Assembly (NCBI GenBank): GCA_040878345.1
Contig: JBBDML010000005.1
Location: 62,001 to 126,000, forward strand
DNA length: 64,000 nucleotides
Source: ZC4RG35 sp040878345
GTDB taxonomy: Bacteria > Actinomycetota > Acidimicrobiia > Spongiisociales > ZC4RG35
Direction: 5' to 3'
Position numbers and translations under genes: made by a program. The notes below the pieces were generated by a model. It was given only the letters and a program-made list of their open reading frames with translations. It was not told the DNA's origin and ran no database searches. Positions 32,991-41,353 of this stretch are shown here, piece by piece. Each line of letters begins with the position of its first letter. Within the stretch, counting starts at the first letter, position 1.

Positions 32991-34378
32991 TCCAGGTCTA
33001 CGACACGCTCCGACGCCGGCTCGTCCCCCTACGCACCCGCGACGAGGGAAAGGTGGCGATCTACGTGTGTGGTCCCACCGTTCAGTCAGAGCCCCATGTC
33101 GGACATGGCCGATCGGCGGTGGCATTCGACGTGATCCGTCGATATCTGATCTGGCGGGGCCTGGAGGTGCTCTTCGTCAGGAACGTCACCGACGTCGAGG
33201 ACAAGATCATCGCCGCCGCCGTGGAGAGCGGAGAGACCATGGAGGCGCTGGGCGCCAGGATGGGCCGCCGCTTCACCGATGCCCACGCCATGTTGGGGGT
33301 CTCCGATCCAGACGTCGAGCCGAAGGCCAGCGAGCACATAACCGAGATCATCGAGAACATCGAGCGTCTCATCGATCGGGGCCTGGCCTATGTCCGCCAC
33401 GGCGACGTCTACTTCTCGGTGAGGGGGTTCGAGGGGTACGGCAAGCTTTCCGGAGTCAACCCCGATGAGCTCAGGTCGGGGCACCGCATCGAAGTGGATG
33501 AGGCCAAGGACGACCCTGTCGACTTCGCCCTCTGGAAGGCCGCCAAGCCGGGTGAGCCGACTTGGGACTCCCCATGGGGGCCGGGTCGGCCCGGCTGGCA
33601 CATCGAGTGCTCGGCCATGGCACACCGGTACCTGGGAGATGACTTCGACATTCACGGCGGGGGCACCGACCTGATCTTCCCCCACCACGAGAACGAGATC
33701 GCTCAGAGCGAAGGAATATCAGGGGTCCCGTTGGCGCGCTATTGGCTACACAACGGCATGGTCAACACGGGAGGGGAGAAGATGGCGAAGTCCACCGGGC
33801 GGGTGGTCGACCTGGCCTCGATCCTCGAGTCCCATGGGGGCCGGGCCCTCCGTCTTCTCTACCTCAGGGCCCATTACCGCTCGCCGCTCGAGTACACCAC
33901 GGACCTCCTGGAGGAGGCGGTGGAGGCGCTGTCACGGCTCGATCGGTTCAGGGAGCGCTCCACCCCGGGGGTGCCCGACCCGACGGCGATCGAGGCCTTC
34001 CGTGCCGTCATGGACGACGACTTCGCCACTCCGGAGGCGATGTCCCTCCTCTTCGATCTGGTCCGGGAAGGCAACCGCCTGCTCGATGAAGGGGGTGATG
34101 CTTCGGCAGTGGCGGGGGCAGTCGAGGAGATCGTCGAGGTCCTGGGGATCGACGCCGCATCCAGACCGGAGAGCCTGGACCCCGACCTGGATGCCCTGGC
34201 GAATCGGTTCGGCATCGATGGCGGTGGGCTCAGGCCTCTGGAGCGACTCATCGAGATGAGGGACCGGGCGCGGGCGGAGGGCCGGTTCGACGAGGCCGAC
34301 GAGATCCGGGCCGCCCTCGACGATGCCGGGGTGAGCCTGGAGGATGGCCCCGATGGCACCCGCTGGCTACGGAAATAG
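32987..34378 (+). CDS. cysS: Cysteinyl-tRNA synthetase
   Basis: Charges tRNA-Cys. The 463-residue class I enzyme has the zinc cysteine in YVCGPTVQSEPHVGHGRS (HIGH-like), RNVTDVEDKII, WHIECSAMAHRYLG, HHENEIAQSEG (the other zinc ligands), and the KMSKS loop as KMAKSTGRVVDL. The DALR anticodon domain follows. The paralogue MshC of mycothiol synthesis is shorter and lacks the long anticodon part, so this is CysS. It overlaps rlmB by 35 bases. Confidence 0.95.
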   Translation: MIQVYDTLRRRLVPLRTRDEGKVAIYVCGPTVQSEPHVGHGRSAVAFDVIRRYLIWRGLEVLFVRNVTDVEDKIIAAAVESGETMEALGARMGRRFTDAHAMLGVSDPDVEPKASEHITEIIENIERLIDRGLAYVRHGDVYFSVRGFEGYGKLSGVNPDELRSGHRIEVDEAKDDPVDFALWKAAKPGEPTWDSPWGPGRPGWHIECSAMAHRYLGDDFDIHGGGTDLIFPHHENEIAQSEGISGVPLARYWLHNGMVNTGGEKMAKSTGRVVDLASILESHGGRALRLLYLRAHYRSPLEYTTDLLEEAVEALSRLDRFRERSTPGVPDPTAIEAFRAVMDDDFATPEAMSLLFDLVREGNRLLDEGGDASAVAGAVEEIVEVLGIDAASRPESLDPDLDALANRFGIDGGGLRPLERLIEMRDRARAEGRFDEADEIRAALDDAGVSLEDGPDGTRWLRK

Positions 34379-35096
34379 GGTCGAGGGCACTCACGCCGTC
34401 CTCGCCGCGGCTCGGGCCGGGCGGGTGGAGCACCTCTATGTCGACCGTGGACGGCGAGACCGTCCGGGAGTGCGGGAGGCAATCGAAGAGGTGGGCGCCG
34501 ATCGGGTCACCGTGCTAGACGACGTCAGGGTCAGGGCCACCACCGAAGCGCCACAGGGTGTGGTCGCCGACTGCCGACCAATCCTCTCCGTGACGCTGGA
34601 GGCCCTTCGTGAGTCGAGTGATGCCCTCCTGGTTCTGGACCACGTCGAAGACCCTCACAACCTGGGGGCGGTGGCCCGGAGCGCAGTTGCCGCCGGCGTC
34701 GGCGGGTTGGTGGTCTCGTCGCGTCGTGCGGCTCCACTCTCCGCGGCCGCCTTCAAGGCGGCGGCCGGCGCTCTGGAGACGATGGCGATTGCGGTGGTCG
34801 GGTCGATTCCCGAGGCCCTGAGCCGGCTCAAGGACCTGGGCTGCTGGGTGGTGGGCTTGGAGCCCGCCGCCGAGCAAGTCCTCTTCGGTCTGCAGATCCT
34901 CACCGAACCGGTGGCGGTGGTGGTCGGCGCCGAAGGGCCGGGGCTTTCCCGGCTCACCTCGGATCGATGCGATCTGACCGTATCGATCCCGATGACCGAA
35001 GGAAGCCAGAGCCTCAATGCCTCGGTTTCTGCTGCCCTGGCCGCATTTGAGATAATGAGGGTACGGAGCGCTGCTGGGGGCTCCGAGCCGGGTTAG
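34344..35096 (+). CDS. rlmB: 23S rRNA (guanosine 2'-O) methyltransferase, RlmB/TrmH family
   Basis: SPOUT methyltransferase. The 250-residue protein has an N-terminal substrate-binding domain (GNRVEGTHAVLAAARAGRVEHLYV) and the knotted SAM domain with motif 1 LVLDHVEDPHNLGAVARSAVAAGVGGLVV, motif 2 VAVVVGAEGPGLSRL and motif 3 VSIPMTEGSQSLNASVSAALAAFE. The start may be ATG 34344 or 34353; both lie inside cysS. The stop codon TAG at 35094-35096 falls inside the tRNA-Thr gene, so the last codons are shared with the tRNA acceptor strand. Confidence 0.94.
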   Translation: MAPMAPAGYGNRVEGTHAVLAAARAGRVEHLYVDRGRRDRPGVREAIEEVGADRVTVLDDVRVRATTEAPQGVVADCRPILSVTLEALRESSDALLVLDHVEDPHNLGAVARSAVAAGVGGLVVSSRRAAPLSAAAFKAAAGALETMAIAVVGSIPEALSRLKDLGCWVVGLEPAAEQVLFGLQILTEPVAVVVGAEGPGLSRLTSDRCDLTVSIPMTEGSQSLNASVSAALAAFEIMRVRSAAGGSEPG

Positions 35097-35160
35097 CTCA
35101 GCTGGTCAGAGCAGCTGATTTGTAATCAGCAGGTCAAGAGTTCGAATCTCTTACCCGGCT
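35087..35160 (+). tRNA. tRNA-Thr (anticodon TGT)
   Basis: A 74-base cloverleaf with acceptor GCCGGGT/ACCCGGC, anticodon stem GCTGA/TCAGC, loop TTTGTAA (anticodon TGT) and T arm with GTTCGAATC. Discriminator T, no encoded CCA. Its first ten bases overlap the end of rlmB, so it is probably processed from the same transcript. Confidence 0.96.
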
Positions 35161-35200
35161 CTCCGTAGGCCAAATGCCCGTGCCTTGCGGCCGTCCCCAA

Positions 35201-35206
35201 TACCCT
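35201..35206 (+). promoter_or_regulatory. -10 hexamer for leaderless DUF3263 gene
   Basis: TACCCT ends 7 bases before ATG 35214, about 40 bases past the tRNA. Confidence 0.45.
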
Positions 35207-35213
35207 GACCACG

Positions 35214-35444
35214 ATGTTGGGTCCTGAGGACAGGACGATCCTCGACTTCGAGCAGGGCTGGTGGACCCAGCCCGGCCCCAAAGACCAGGCGATCGAGTTC
35301 AGCCTGGGGCTGACCGCCGCCTGCTACTACGAGCGATTGCGCAGGATCGTGGGTGACTCCAAGGCGATGGATCACGACCCGCTCACGGTGAAAAGGGTGC
35401 TGGGGATGATCGAGGCGCCGGAAACGGAGGAGGTGGCGGTCTGA
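35214..35444 (+). CDS. DUF3263 protein
   Basis: A 76-residue protein with the actinobacterial DUF3263 pattern: ILDFEQGWWTQPGPKDQAIEFSLGLTAACYYERLRRIV followed by DPLTVKRVLGMIE. The last part looks like a helix-turn-helix, so DNA binding is plausible but untested. In many actinobacteria this gene is next to a LytR_C-domain membrane protein, as here, where the two overlap by one base (TGATG). Confidence 0.88.
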   Translation: MLGPEDRTILDFEQGWWTQPGPKDQAIEFSLGLTAACYYERLRRIVGDSKAMDHDPLTVKRVLGMIEAPETEEVAV

Positions 35445-35983
35445 TGACCATGAGGGGCCGGCACTCCTCAGACGGATCGAGCAGTTTCTATCGCGACCTG
35501 GCGTTGATGATCGGGGGGATCGTTCTGGTGGGGGCGGCGGTCTTCTTCGTGCTGGTCCTTCTCGCCGACAATCCCGCGGCATCGACGACCACCACCATCG
35601 TGCGCCAGACCACCACCACAATTGGGCCCACCACCACCAGCGAGGCGGCCACCTCCACCACCGTCCCGGCCCCGACCACCACCGAGGTGGCCGTCCGGGA
35701 CCCCTCGGAGGTGCGAATCCAGGTGCTCAACTCGATGGGTCTCGCCGGGGCGGCGGGAAGGCTCACCCAGAGGCTCAGTGAAGGCGGGTATCTGACTCTT
35801 CCCGCATCCGATTACAGCCCCGAGCAGGATCCCTCCCGCGTCTGGTATCGGGAAGGGTTCTCGGCCGAGGCCAATGTCCTGCTCGAGTTCATCCCCGGAG
35901 CAACCGTGGAGGCATTGCCGAGCGCCGATGTCGGTGAGGGGGCCGACGTGGTCATCATCCTCGGAACCGGCTACGAGGAATGA
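35444..35983 (+). CDS. Membrane-anchored LytR C-terminal-domain protein
   Basis: A 179-residue protein with a cytoplasmic N-terminus, one membrane span (about 18-40, LMIGGIVLVGAAVFFVLVLLA) and a long Thr-rich extracytoplasmic linker. A LytR_C domain (about 88-178) follows: VRIQVLNSMGLAGAAGRLTQRLSEGGYLTLPAS and ADVVIILGTGYEE. The domain often accompanies cell-wall polymer ligases, but the LCP catalytic domain is absent. ATG 35444 follows GGAGGAGG. It overlaps the next gene by four bases. Confidence 0.86.
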   Translation: MTMRGRHSSDGSSSFYRDLALMIGGIVLVGAAVFFVLVLLADNPAASTTTTIVRQTTTTIGPTTTSEAATSTTVPAPTTTEVAVRDPSEVRIQVLNSMGLAGAAGRLTQRLSEGGYLTLPASDYSPEQDPSRVWYREGFSAEANVLLEFIPGATVEALPSADVGEGADVVIILGTGYEE

Positions 35984-36840
35984 CTGGGGATCCCGGGGGG
36001 CTCCACCCCGGTGTCCCCCGTCTCTGGGTCCTCCCTGGCGGGGTGGCGGCGGGAGTCGGTGCGGCGGTGGCGGCCGGGGTGGTCAGCCGCTCCCTCATCC
36101 TCGACCTGATCGCCTGGTGGCCGGTGTGGTTAGCCCTGTTCGGCCTGCTCTGGTTGGGCCATGGCCGCCGTCTGGGCCCTATCAAGGTCAGCGGTCTAAT
36201 GCCCTTGGCGGCACTTGGTGTCGTGGTCAGCTTTCTCGTCGGGCACCTCGAGGGCTGGCCTCTGATGCCATCGGCGACGGGTGGTCTCATCGGCCCGGTG
36301 GCTACCGACTATCAGCAGGCGACGCTCAGCGTCGAGATAGACGGGATCGTGGGCATCGACGGGGCCGACTCCACCTATCTCTACCATGCGCTTCCGGTGC
36401 GCTGGGGCGGGGAGGTCGGGTTGCCCGAAGGTTTCGAGGTGGCGTCGGAGTCGTCGATCTTCGTCGACTTGCGGCCAGCAGGCGATTCGGGGCTCCAGGT
36501 CTTTGCCGGGTGGAACGTTCGGCTGGCTTCGCATCCCTCTTGGGACCTGACCCTGTCTGGGTCGGTCACCGCCGACCTCACCCACCTCCTGGTCACGGCC
36601 CTCGACCTCGCTGGCTCGGGAGTGGTCGGTCTGGGGCCGGTCACCAGGTCGACCGAGGCGGTGGTGGCCGGTGAATTCGAGATCTCCTCGCCAGGTGACA
36701 CTCCGATCCGGGTGGTGGGGACGGCAACCGTGCCCGACGATTGGGAGGCGACCGACGGAGGGTGGCGTTCCCCGGTCCCGGGTGAAGGTTGGGTCCTGAT
36801 GGTCGCACCCGGGTCCAGGGTCTCGGTCGACGTGCCCTAG
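35980..36840 (+). CDS. Membrane protein with C-terminal extracytoplasmic domain, unknown function
   Basis: A 286-residue protein. Three to four hydrophobic helices (about 17-36, 41-59, 69-87) are followed by a soluble beta-rich part of about 190 residues containing repeated short strands (for example ATLSVEIDGIVGIDGADST, VFAGWNVRLA, LTLSGSVTADLTHLLV). The layout recalls LiaF-like or cell-wall-active antibiotic-response proteins, but no diagnostic motif is visible, so this is a guess. It follows LytR_C with an ATGA overlap. Confidence 0.68.
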   Translation: MTGDPGGLHPGVPRLWVLPGGVAAGVGAAVAAGVVSRSLILDLIAWWPVWLALFGLLWLGHGRRLGPIKVSGLMPLAALGVVVSFLVGHLEGWPLMPSATGGLIGPVATDYQQATLSVEIDGIVGIDGADSTYLYHALPVRWGGEVGLPEGFEVASESSIFVDLRPAGDSGLQVFAGWNVRLASHPSWDLTLSGSVTADLTHLLVTALDLAGSGVVGLGPVTRSTEAVVAGEFEISSPGDTPIRVVGTATVPDDWEATDGGWRSPVPGEGWVLMVAPGSRVSVDVP

Positions 36841-36841
36841 C

Positions 36842-36847
36842 TAGACT
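36842..36847 (+). promoter_or_regulatory. -10 hexamer before the AI-2E-family gene
   Basis: TAGACT ends 9 bases before GTG 36857. Confidence 0.4.
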
Positions 36848-36856
36848 CGTCGCGAA

Positions 36857-38095
36857 GTGCAGTCCGACCGAATCCGCCGTCTAGCCATGGTCGTCTGGAC
36901 TGGGGTGGGCGTGATCGCCCTCGCCTGGGTGCTCTTGCGGGTGGCCGACTCTGTACGGGTCATCTGGCTCCCCATGGCCTTCGCCTTCGGTCTGGTGTTC
37001 CTCCTCGATCCTGTGGTGAAGTGGTTGGAGAGACGGGGGGTGCCACGTCTGATCGGCAGCTTCCTGGCCTTCTTCTTTCTGCTGGCGATGGTGGCGGTGG
37101 TGGTCCTGCTGGTCTACCCCCTGGTCAGGGCGCAGGTGGTCGAGTTCGTGGAGAGACTGCCCGACCTCTCCGTCGGCCTGATCGACTGGGCCCGGGACCT
37201 CGGAGCGCGTTTCGGGATCGACATCGAGGGCTTTCTCAGCCAGGAGGCCCTGGAGGAGTGGCTGAACGACCCGGCCAACCAGGAGACCATCCAGAACCTC
37301 CTGTTCGGCTTCGGTGCCAGCGCCGGGCTCCTGATCAGAGGGGTCACCGAGGCGGTGGCGGTGATCGCTCTGGCGCCGGTCCTGGCCATCTACATCCTCA
37401 TCGATCTGGAGCGTTTCAAGGCGAACGCCGTCGGGCTCACCCCGCCCGCCCATCAGGAGGAGGTGGCCTACGTCGGTGGCGAGGTGGGCACCGCCCTGGG
37501 GTCATTCGTGAGAGGCCAGCTCCTGGTGGCGTTCATCGTGGGCCTGGCCTCCAGCATCGGGATGTGGGCCATCGATCTCCCCTTCTGGATCCTGGTCGGC
37601 ATCATCACCGGCTTGCTCAACCTGATCCCCTTCCTCGGCCCGCTGGTCGGAGGGGCCTTGGCCTTCCTCATCGCCCTGCTCAACGGGGACCCGTGGCAAG
37701 GGGTGTGGGCGGTGTTGATCTACACCCTTATCCAGCAGGTGGACAACCACATCATCACCCCCCTGATCCAGCGGACCAGGGTGAAGCTCTCACCCTTCGC
37801 CATCGTGGTGGCCCTGGTGGTGGGTGGCTCGGTGGCGGGCCTGCTCGGGGTCTTGGTGGCGGTGCCGATGACAGCCGCCATCCGCATCATCTTCGGCCAC
37901 CTGTGGAGGACGCGCGTCCTGGGCCAATCGTGGAAGGAGGCATCGGACGCCATGATCGAGGTAACCGAGCCACCCGAGCGTCTTGCCCGTCTCGCCCGCA
38001 GGTCACCCCAGCAGTCTCGGCTGTTCGACACCCAGGAGCTCAGCGTGTTGACCGGCGAGGATGTTGAGTCGGTGGAGGGCAATCGGCCGGTTTGA
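36857..38095 (+). CDS. AI-2E-family transporter-like membrane protein
   Basis: A 412-residue polytopic protein of PF01594. Two N-terminal helices are followed by an amphipathic middle region (VEFVERLPDLSVGLIDWARDLG...), then about five or six more helices with the family segments LAIYILIDLERFK, GSFVRGQLLVAFIVGLASSIGMW, GLLNLIPFLGPLVGGALAFLIALLNG and QQVDNHIITPLIQRTRVKLSPFAIVVALVVGGSVAGLLGVLVAVPMTA. Members export autoinducer-2 or, in some, act as Na/H antiporters; the substrate cannot be told here. Converges on livF. Confidence 0.9.
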   Translation: MQSDRIRRLAMVVWTGVGVIALAWVLLRVADSVRVIWLPMAFAFGLVFLLDPVVKWLERRGVPRLIGSFLAFFFLLAMVAVVVLLVYPLVRAQVVEFVERLPDLSVGLIDWARDLGARFGIDIEGFLSQEALEEWLNDPANQETIQNLLFGFGASAGLLIRGVTEAVAVIALAPVLAIYILIDLERFKANAVGLTPPAHQEEVAYVGGEVGTALGSFVRGQLLVAFIVGLASSIGMWAIDLPFWILVGIITGLLNLIPFLGPLVGGALAFLIALLNGDPWQGVWAVLIYTLIQQVDNHIITPLIQRTRVKLSPFAIVVALVVGGSVAGLLGVLVAVPMTAAIRIIFGHLWRTRVLGQSWKEASDAMIEVTEPPERLARLARRSPQQSRLFDTQELSVLTGEDVESVEGNRPV

Positions 38096-38104
38096 CCCGG
38101 CGAC

Positions 38105-38824
38105 TCAGATGTCGCCCAGATAGGCCTGGCGCATCTGGGGGTTGTTGAGCAGCCCTTCGGCGGTGTCGCTGAGGACCACCCGGCCAGTTTGGAGGACGTA
38201 TCCCCGGTCGGCGATGGAGAGGGCCATGTTGGCGTTCTGCTCCACGACGAACACCGTCGTGCCCGCCTCATTGATCTTCTCGATGATCTCGAAGTTCTGG
38301 GCGACCAGGATCGGGGCCAGCCCCATGGACGGCTCGTCCATCAGCAACACCTTCGGCCGGGCCATCAGGGCCCGCCCCATGGCGACCATCTGTTGCTCAC
38401 CACCCGAAAGGGTCCCTGCCTTCTGGGAGAGGCGCTCCTTGACCCTGGGGAAGAGCTCGAAGACACGGTCGAAGTCGGAGCTGAGATCCTCCCGCGATCG
38501 CAGATAGGCGCCGATCTCGAGGTTCTCGCGCACCGACATCCTCTTGAAGAGACGGCGATTCTCGGGGACCATCGTCACTCCGTGGGTCACCCGTAATGCC
38601 GTGGACCACTCGTTGACCTCTTCTCCGTCGAGGAAGACCGTGCCGGTGGTTGGTTTGACATAGCCGAGGATGGCCTTGAGCGTGGTGGTCTTCCCGGAGG
38701 CGTTGCCTCCGAGCAGACAGACGATCTCGCCGGCGTATATGTCGAGGTCGACGTCTTTGAGGATGTGGACCGCCCCGTAGTGAGTGTTCACGCCCCGGAA
38801 GGAGAGAACCGGGGTCTCACTCAT
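38105..38824 (-). CDS. livF: Branched-chain amino-acid-type ABC transporter ATPase LivF
   Basis: A 239-residue ATPase with Walker A LLGGNASGKTTTLKAI near 37-52, Q-loop MVPENRRLFKRMSVRENLEIGAYLR, signature LSGGEQQMVAMGRALMARP, Walker B LLMDEPSMGLAPILV, and H-loop VFVVEQNANMALSIADRGYVLQTGRVV. The EPSMGL-type segment and the NANMAL signature mark the LivF subgroup. It overlaps livG by eight bases and is last in the operon. Confidence 0.94.
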   Translation of the reverse strand: MSETPVLSFRGVNTHYGAVHILKDVDLDIYAGEIVCLLGGNASGKTTTLKAILGYVKPTTGTVFLDGEEVNEWSTALRVTHGVTMVPENRRLFKRMSVRENLEIGAYLRSREDLSSDFDRVFELFPRVKERLSQKAGTLSGGEQQMVAMGRALMARPKVLLMDEPSMGLAPILVAQNFEIIEKINEAGTTVFVVEQNANMALSIADRGYVLQTGRVVLSDTAEGLLNNPQMRQAYLGDI

Positions 38825-39605
38825 CGGTCGACCCCGCCGGACGGCCCAGATATGCCTCGATCACGCTCTCGTTGGTGGACACCTCATCGTATGTGCCCTC
38901 GGCGATCTTGATCCCATGGTCGAGCACCACCACTCGGTCTGAGACGTTCTGAACCACCTTCATGTCGTGCTCGATGACCACGATCGCCAGACCGCGTGCC
39001 TCGCGCAGTTGGCCGATCTGCTCGGTGAGCTCGCCGGTCTCCCTGGGGTTCATGCCGGCCGTGGGCTCGTCGAGCAGGAGCAGCTTGGGCTCGGTGGCGA
39101 GGGCACGGGAGATCTCGAGCCGGCGACGGTTGGCATACGAGAGTGCGAAGGCGGGCTGATCGTATCGATACCCAGACAGCCTGGTCCCGAAGAAGCCGAG
39201 GATCTCCTTTGCCTTCTCCTCGATCATCAGCTCCTCGGCTCGTTGCTTCTTGGTTCGCAGGATGGTGCTCCACATCCCGGCCCTGGTCCGGCAGTGCTGC
39301 CCGACTTTCACGTTCTCGAGGACCGTGAGGTTGGGGAAGAGCCTCACGGTCTGGAAGGTGCGGGCGATCCCCCTGCGGGTTATCTCGTTGGGGGCGTGGT
39401 GACCGATGTTGTCCCCGTCGAAGACGATCTGTCCTTCGTCGGGGGGGAACATGCCTGAGATCACGTTGAAGAACGATGTCTTACCGGCGCCGTTGGGGCC
39501 GATGACCGACACGATTTCGTTCTCGTTGACGTGGAAATCGACTCCCCCGAGGGCCAGGACCCCGCCGAAGGCCTTCCGCAGCCCCGTGATCTCCAACAGG
39601 GCCAT
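38817..39605 (-). CDS. livG: Branched-chain amino-acid-type ABC transporter ATPase LivG
   Basis: A 262-residue ATPase with Walker A VIGPNGAGKTSFFNVISG, the RTFQTVRLFPNLTVLENV segment specific to LivG, signature ALSYANRRRLEISRAL, Walker B LLLDEPTAGMNPRET and IVVIEHDMKVVQNVSDRVVVLDHG. The usual LSxGxQR signature reads LSYANRR. ATG at 39605 shares one base with the livM stop (TGATG). The frame stays open upstream inside livM, but that extension is not conserved coding sequence. Confidence 0.95.
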   Translation of the reverse strand: MALLEITGLRKAFGGVLALGGVDFHVNENEIVSVIGPNGAGKTSFFNVISGMFPPDEGQIVFDGDNIGHHAPNEITRRGIARTFQTVRLFPNLTVLENVKVGQHCRTRAGMWSTILRTKKQRAEELMIEEKAKEILGFFGTRLSGYRYDQPAFALSYANRRRLEISRALATEPKLLLLDEPTAGMNPRETGELTEQIGQLREARGLAIVVIEHDMKVVQNVSDRVVVLDHGIKIAEGTYDEVSTNESVIEAYLGRPAGSTDE

Positions 39606-41353
39606 CAGGCCTCCACCGTGGCCGGCTGAGGCTCTTCGCCAAACCGCCCCGCTCTGTCCATCCAGTCGTCCTGCTGCGATTCGTCCTGATGGAGCTCGCG
39701 CGATCGCCGCACCGACGGGATCAGGCCCTCGGGGCGCTTCAGCATCATGAAGATCAGGATCGCCCCGTAGATGAGGAGCTTGTACTCGGTGAACTCGACC
39801 AGGAGCCCGGGGAGCTTCGGCCCACCGAGCACCCCGATGAGGACGATCGCCCCCACGATGACGCCCCGGATGCTCCCCATGCCACCGACGATCACCACCA
39901 CCAGGATGATTATCGAGACCAGCACGTCGAACGAGTTGGTGAAGACCGTCCCCACCTTCGCCGAGAACAGGGCCCCGGCGAAAGCGGCGATGATGGCGCC
40001 GCTGATGAAGGCCAGGAGCTTGGCCTTGACCGTGCCGATGCCGATGGCCTCGGCGACGTCCTCGTCCTCTCGCATCGCCGCCCAGGACCGCCCGATCCTC
40101 GAGTTCTGCGCCCGGTGGGAGATCCACACTGCGAGAGCCACGAATGCCATCATGATGTAGATGAACAACTGGGGTCTGGTGCCTCCGACCTGATCCAAGA
40201 AGGGGACCGAGACGCCGGGGATGCGTCGGATCCCCTGGGCCCCACCGAAGAGTGGGGTGAGCCAGTCGGAGAGAAGCAGGAGGCGCACGATCTCCCCGAA
40301 GCCCAGCGTGACGATGGCCAGGTAATCCCCCCTCATCCTGATCACCGGTGTCCCGACCAGGAGACCGGCGAGGGTGGCCATCACCATCACGACTGCCAGC
40401 GCCACCCACCAGTTGAGAGTGGGTGTGAACGCGCTGCTCAGCGGCGAGGTCAGGACAGCCGTTCCGTAGGCGCCCACGGCGAAGAAGGCGACGTAACCCA
40501 GATCGAGGAGACCGGCCAGACCGACCACGATGTTGAGCCCGAGCCCCATGAGGATGAAGAGGGTCACATTGACCAGGAGCTCGTTGATGATGAGCCCGAG
40601 GAGCATCGGCAGGACTATCACCAGGACTGCAGCCAGCCCGATCAGCGAACGGCGGAGCCTGCTCCTGGGGTCCGCCTCCTTGACCTTCTCGGTGAACTCC
40701 TTGACCCGGCCCCGGTTCTTGGTTGACAGCCAGTAGACCAGAACACCGATGATCACCGCGGCCCAGGGCTGGAGAGCATCGAAGGGCGTGTACACCACAT
40801 TGAGGCCCCGACCCATGAAGTCGAAGAGGTCGTTGACCACCGCTTCGAACAAGGCGACGCCGAACACCCACATGGCTGCGGTCGAGATCCCTTTCCTCAC
40901 CGTCTCGGGGAGGCCAAACAGGAATCCACCCAACGCCCCGACCACGGCGCTCGTTGCGACCAGGGCAACGATGCCCAGCGGCACACCCAGGTCGAATGTC
41001 ATGGCGTCGACCAGCTGAGGCCGCATGTTGAGGAGGAACCGGGTGAGGTTGAGGCTGTTGGCGAGAATCACTGGGACACACGCAATCACCCCGGCGATGG
41101 CCCCGGTGACGAGACCCGTGATCGCTCCTCGTCGTGGGTCCCTGATCGGGTCCTCCAATGGGTTGGGCACCCCCTTGGAGGCCAGCCACCCCACCAGGAG
41201 TGGGATCCCGAACAGCAAGGAATACCCGAGGGTGAGGAACGGGGAGACCAGCAAGCGCTCGTTGAACTCTTCGATCATCCCGATCATGGCCATGAAAGCC
41301 ATGGCCACGCCGCCGATCCAACCGAGGCGTCGGGTATAGCGGCGGTCGGTCAT
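39605..41353 (-). CDS. livM: Branched-chain amino-acid-type ABC permease LivM with long N-terminal membrane extension
   Basis: A 582-residue protein. The LivM core (about 255-545) has GLGLNIVVGLAGLLDLGYVAFFAVGAYG, RMRGDYLAIVTLGFGEIVRLLLL, GRSWAAMREDEDVAEAIGIGTVKAKLLAFISGAIIAAFAGALFSAKVG and GGMGSIRGVIVGAIVL. The first about 240 residues hold six or so additional helices not found in the 320-420-residue classical LivM. The C-terminal tail is acidic. It overlaps livH by four bases (ATGA). The extension's role is unknown. Confidence 0.92.
   Translation of the reverse strand: MTDRRYTRRLGWIGGVAMAFMAMIGMIEEFNERLLVSPFLTLGYSLLFGIPLLVGWLASKGVPNPLEDPIRDPRRGAITGLVTGAIAGVIACVPVILANSLNLTRFLLNMRPQLVDAMTFDLGVPLGIVALVATSAVVGALGGFLFGLPETVRKGISTAAMWVFGVALFEAVVNDLFDFMGRGLNVVYTPFDALQPWAAVIIGVLVYWLSTKNRGRVKEFTEKVKEADPRSRLRRSLIGLAAVLVIVLPMLLGLIINELLVNVTLFILMGLGLNIVVGLAGLLDLGYVAFFAVGAYGTAVLTSPLSSAFTPTLNWWVALAVVMVMATLAGLLVGTPVIRMRGDYLAIVTLGFGEIVRLLLLSDWLTPLFGGAQGIRRIPGVSVPFLDQVGGTRPQLFIYIMMAFVALAVWISHRAQNSRIGRSWAAMREDEDVAEAIGIGTVKAKLLAFISGAIIAAFAGALFSAKVGTVFTNSFDVLVSIIILVVVIVGGMGSIRGVIVGAIVLIGVLGGPKLPGLLVEFTEYKLLIYGAILIFMMLKRPEGLIPSVRRSRELHQDESQQDDWMDRAGRFGEEPQPATVEA

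Noticed and set aside
39606..41321. livG frame extending far upstream
   Set aside because: The frame is open through livM but the sequence there is out of frame with the LivM protein and Arg/Gly/His-rich; the ATG at 39605 gives a normal LivG.
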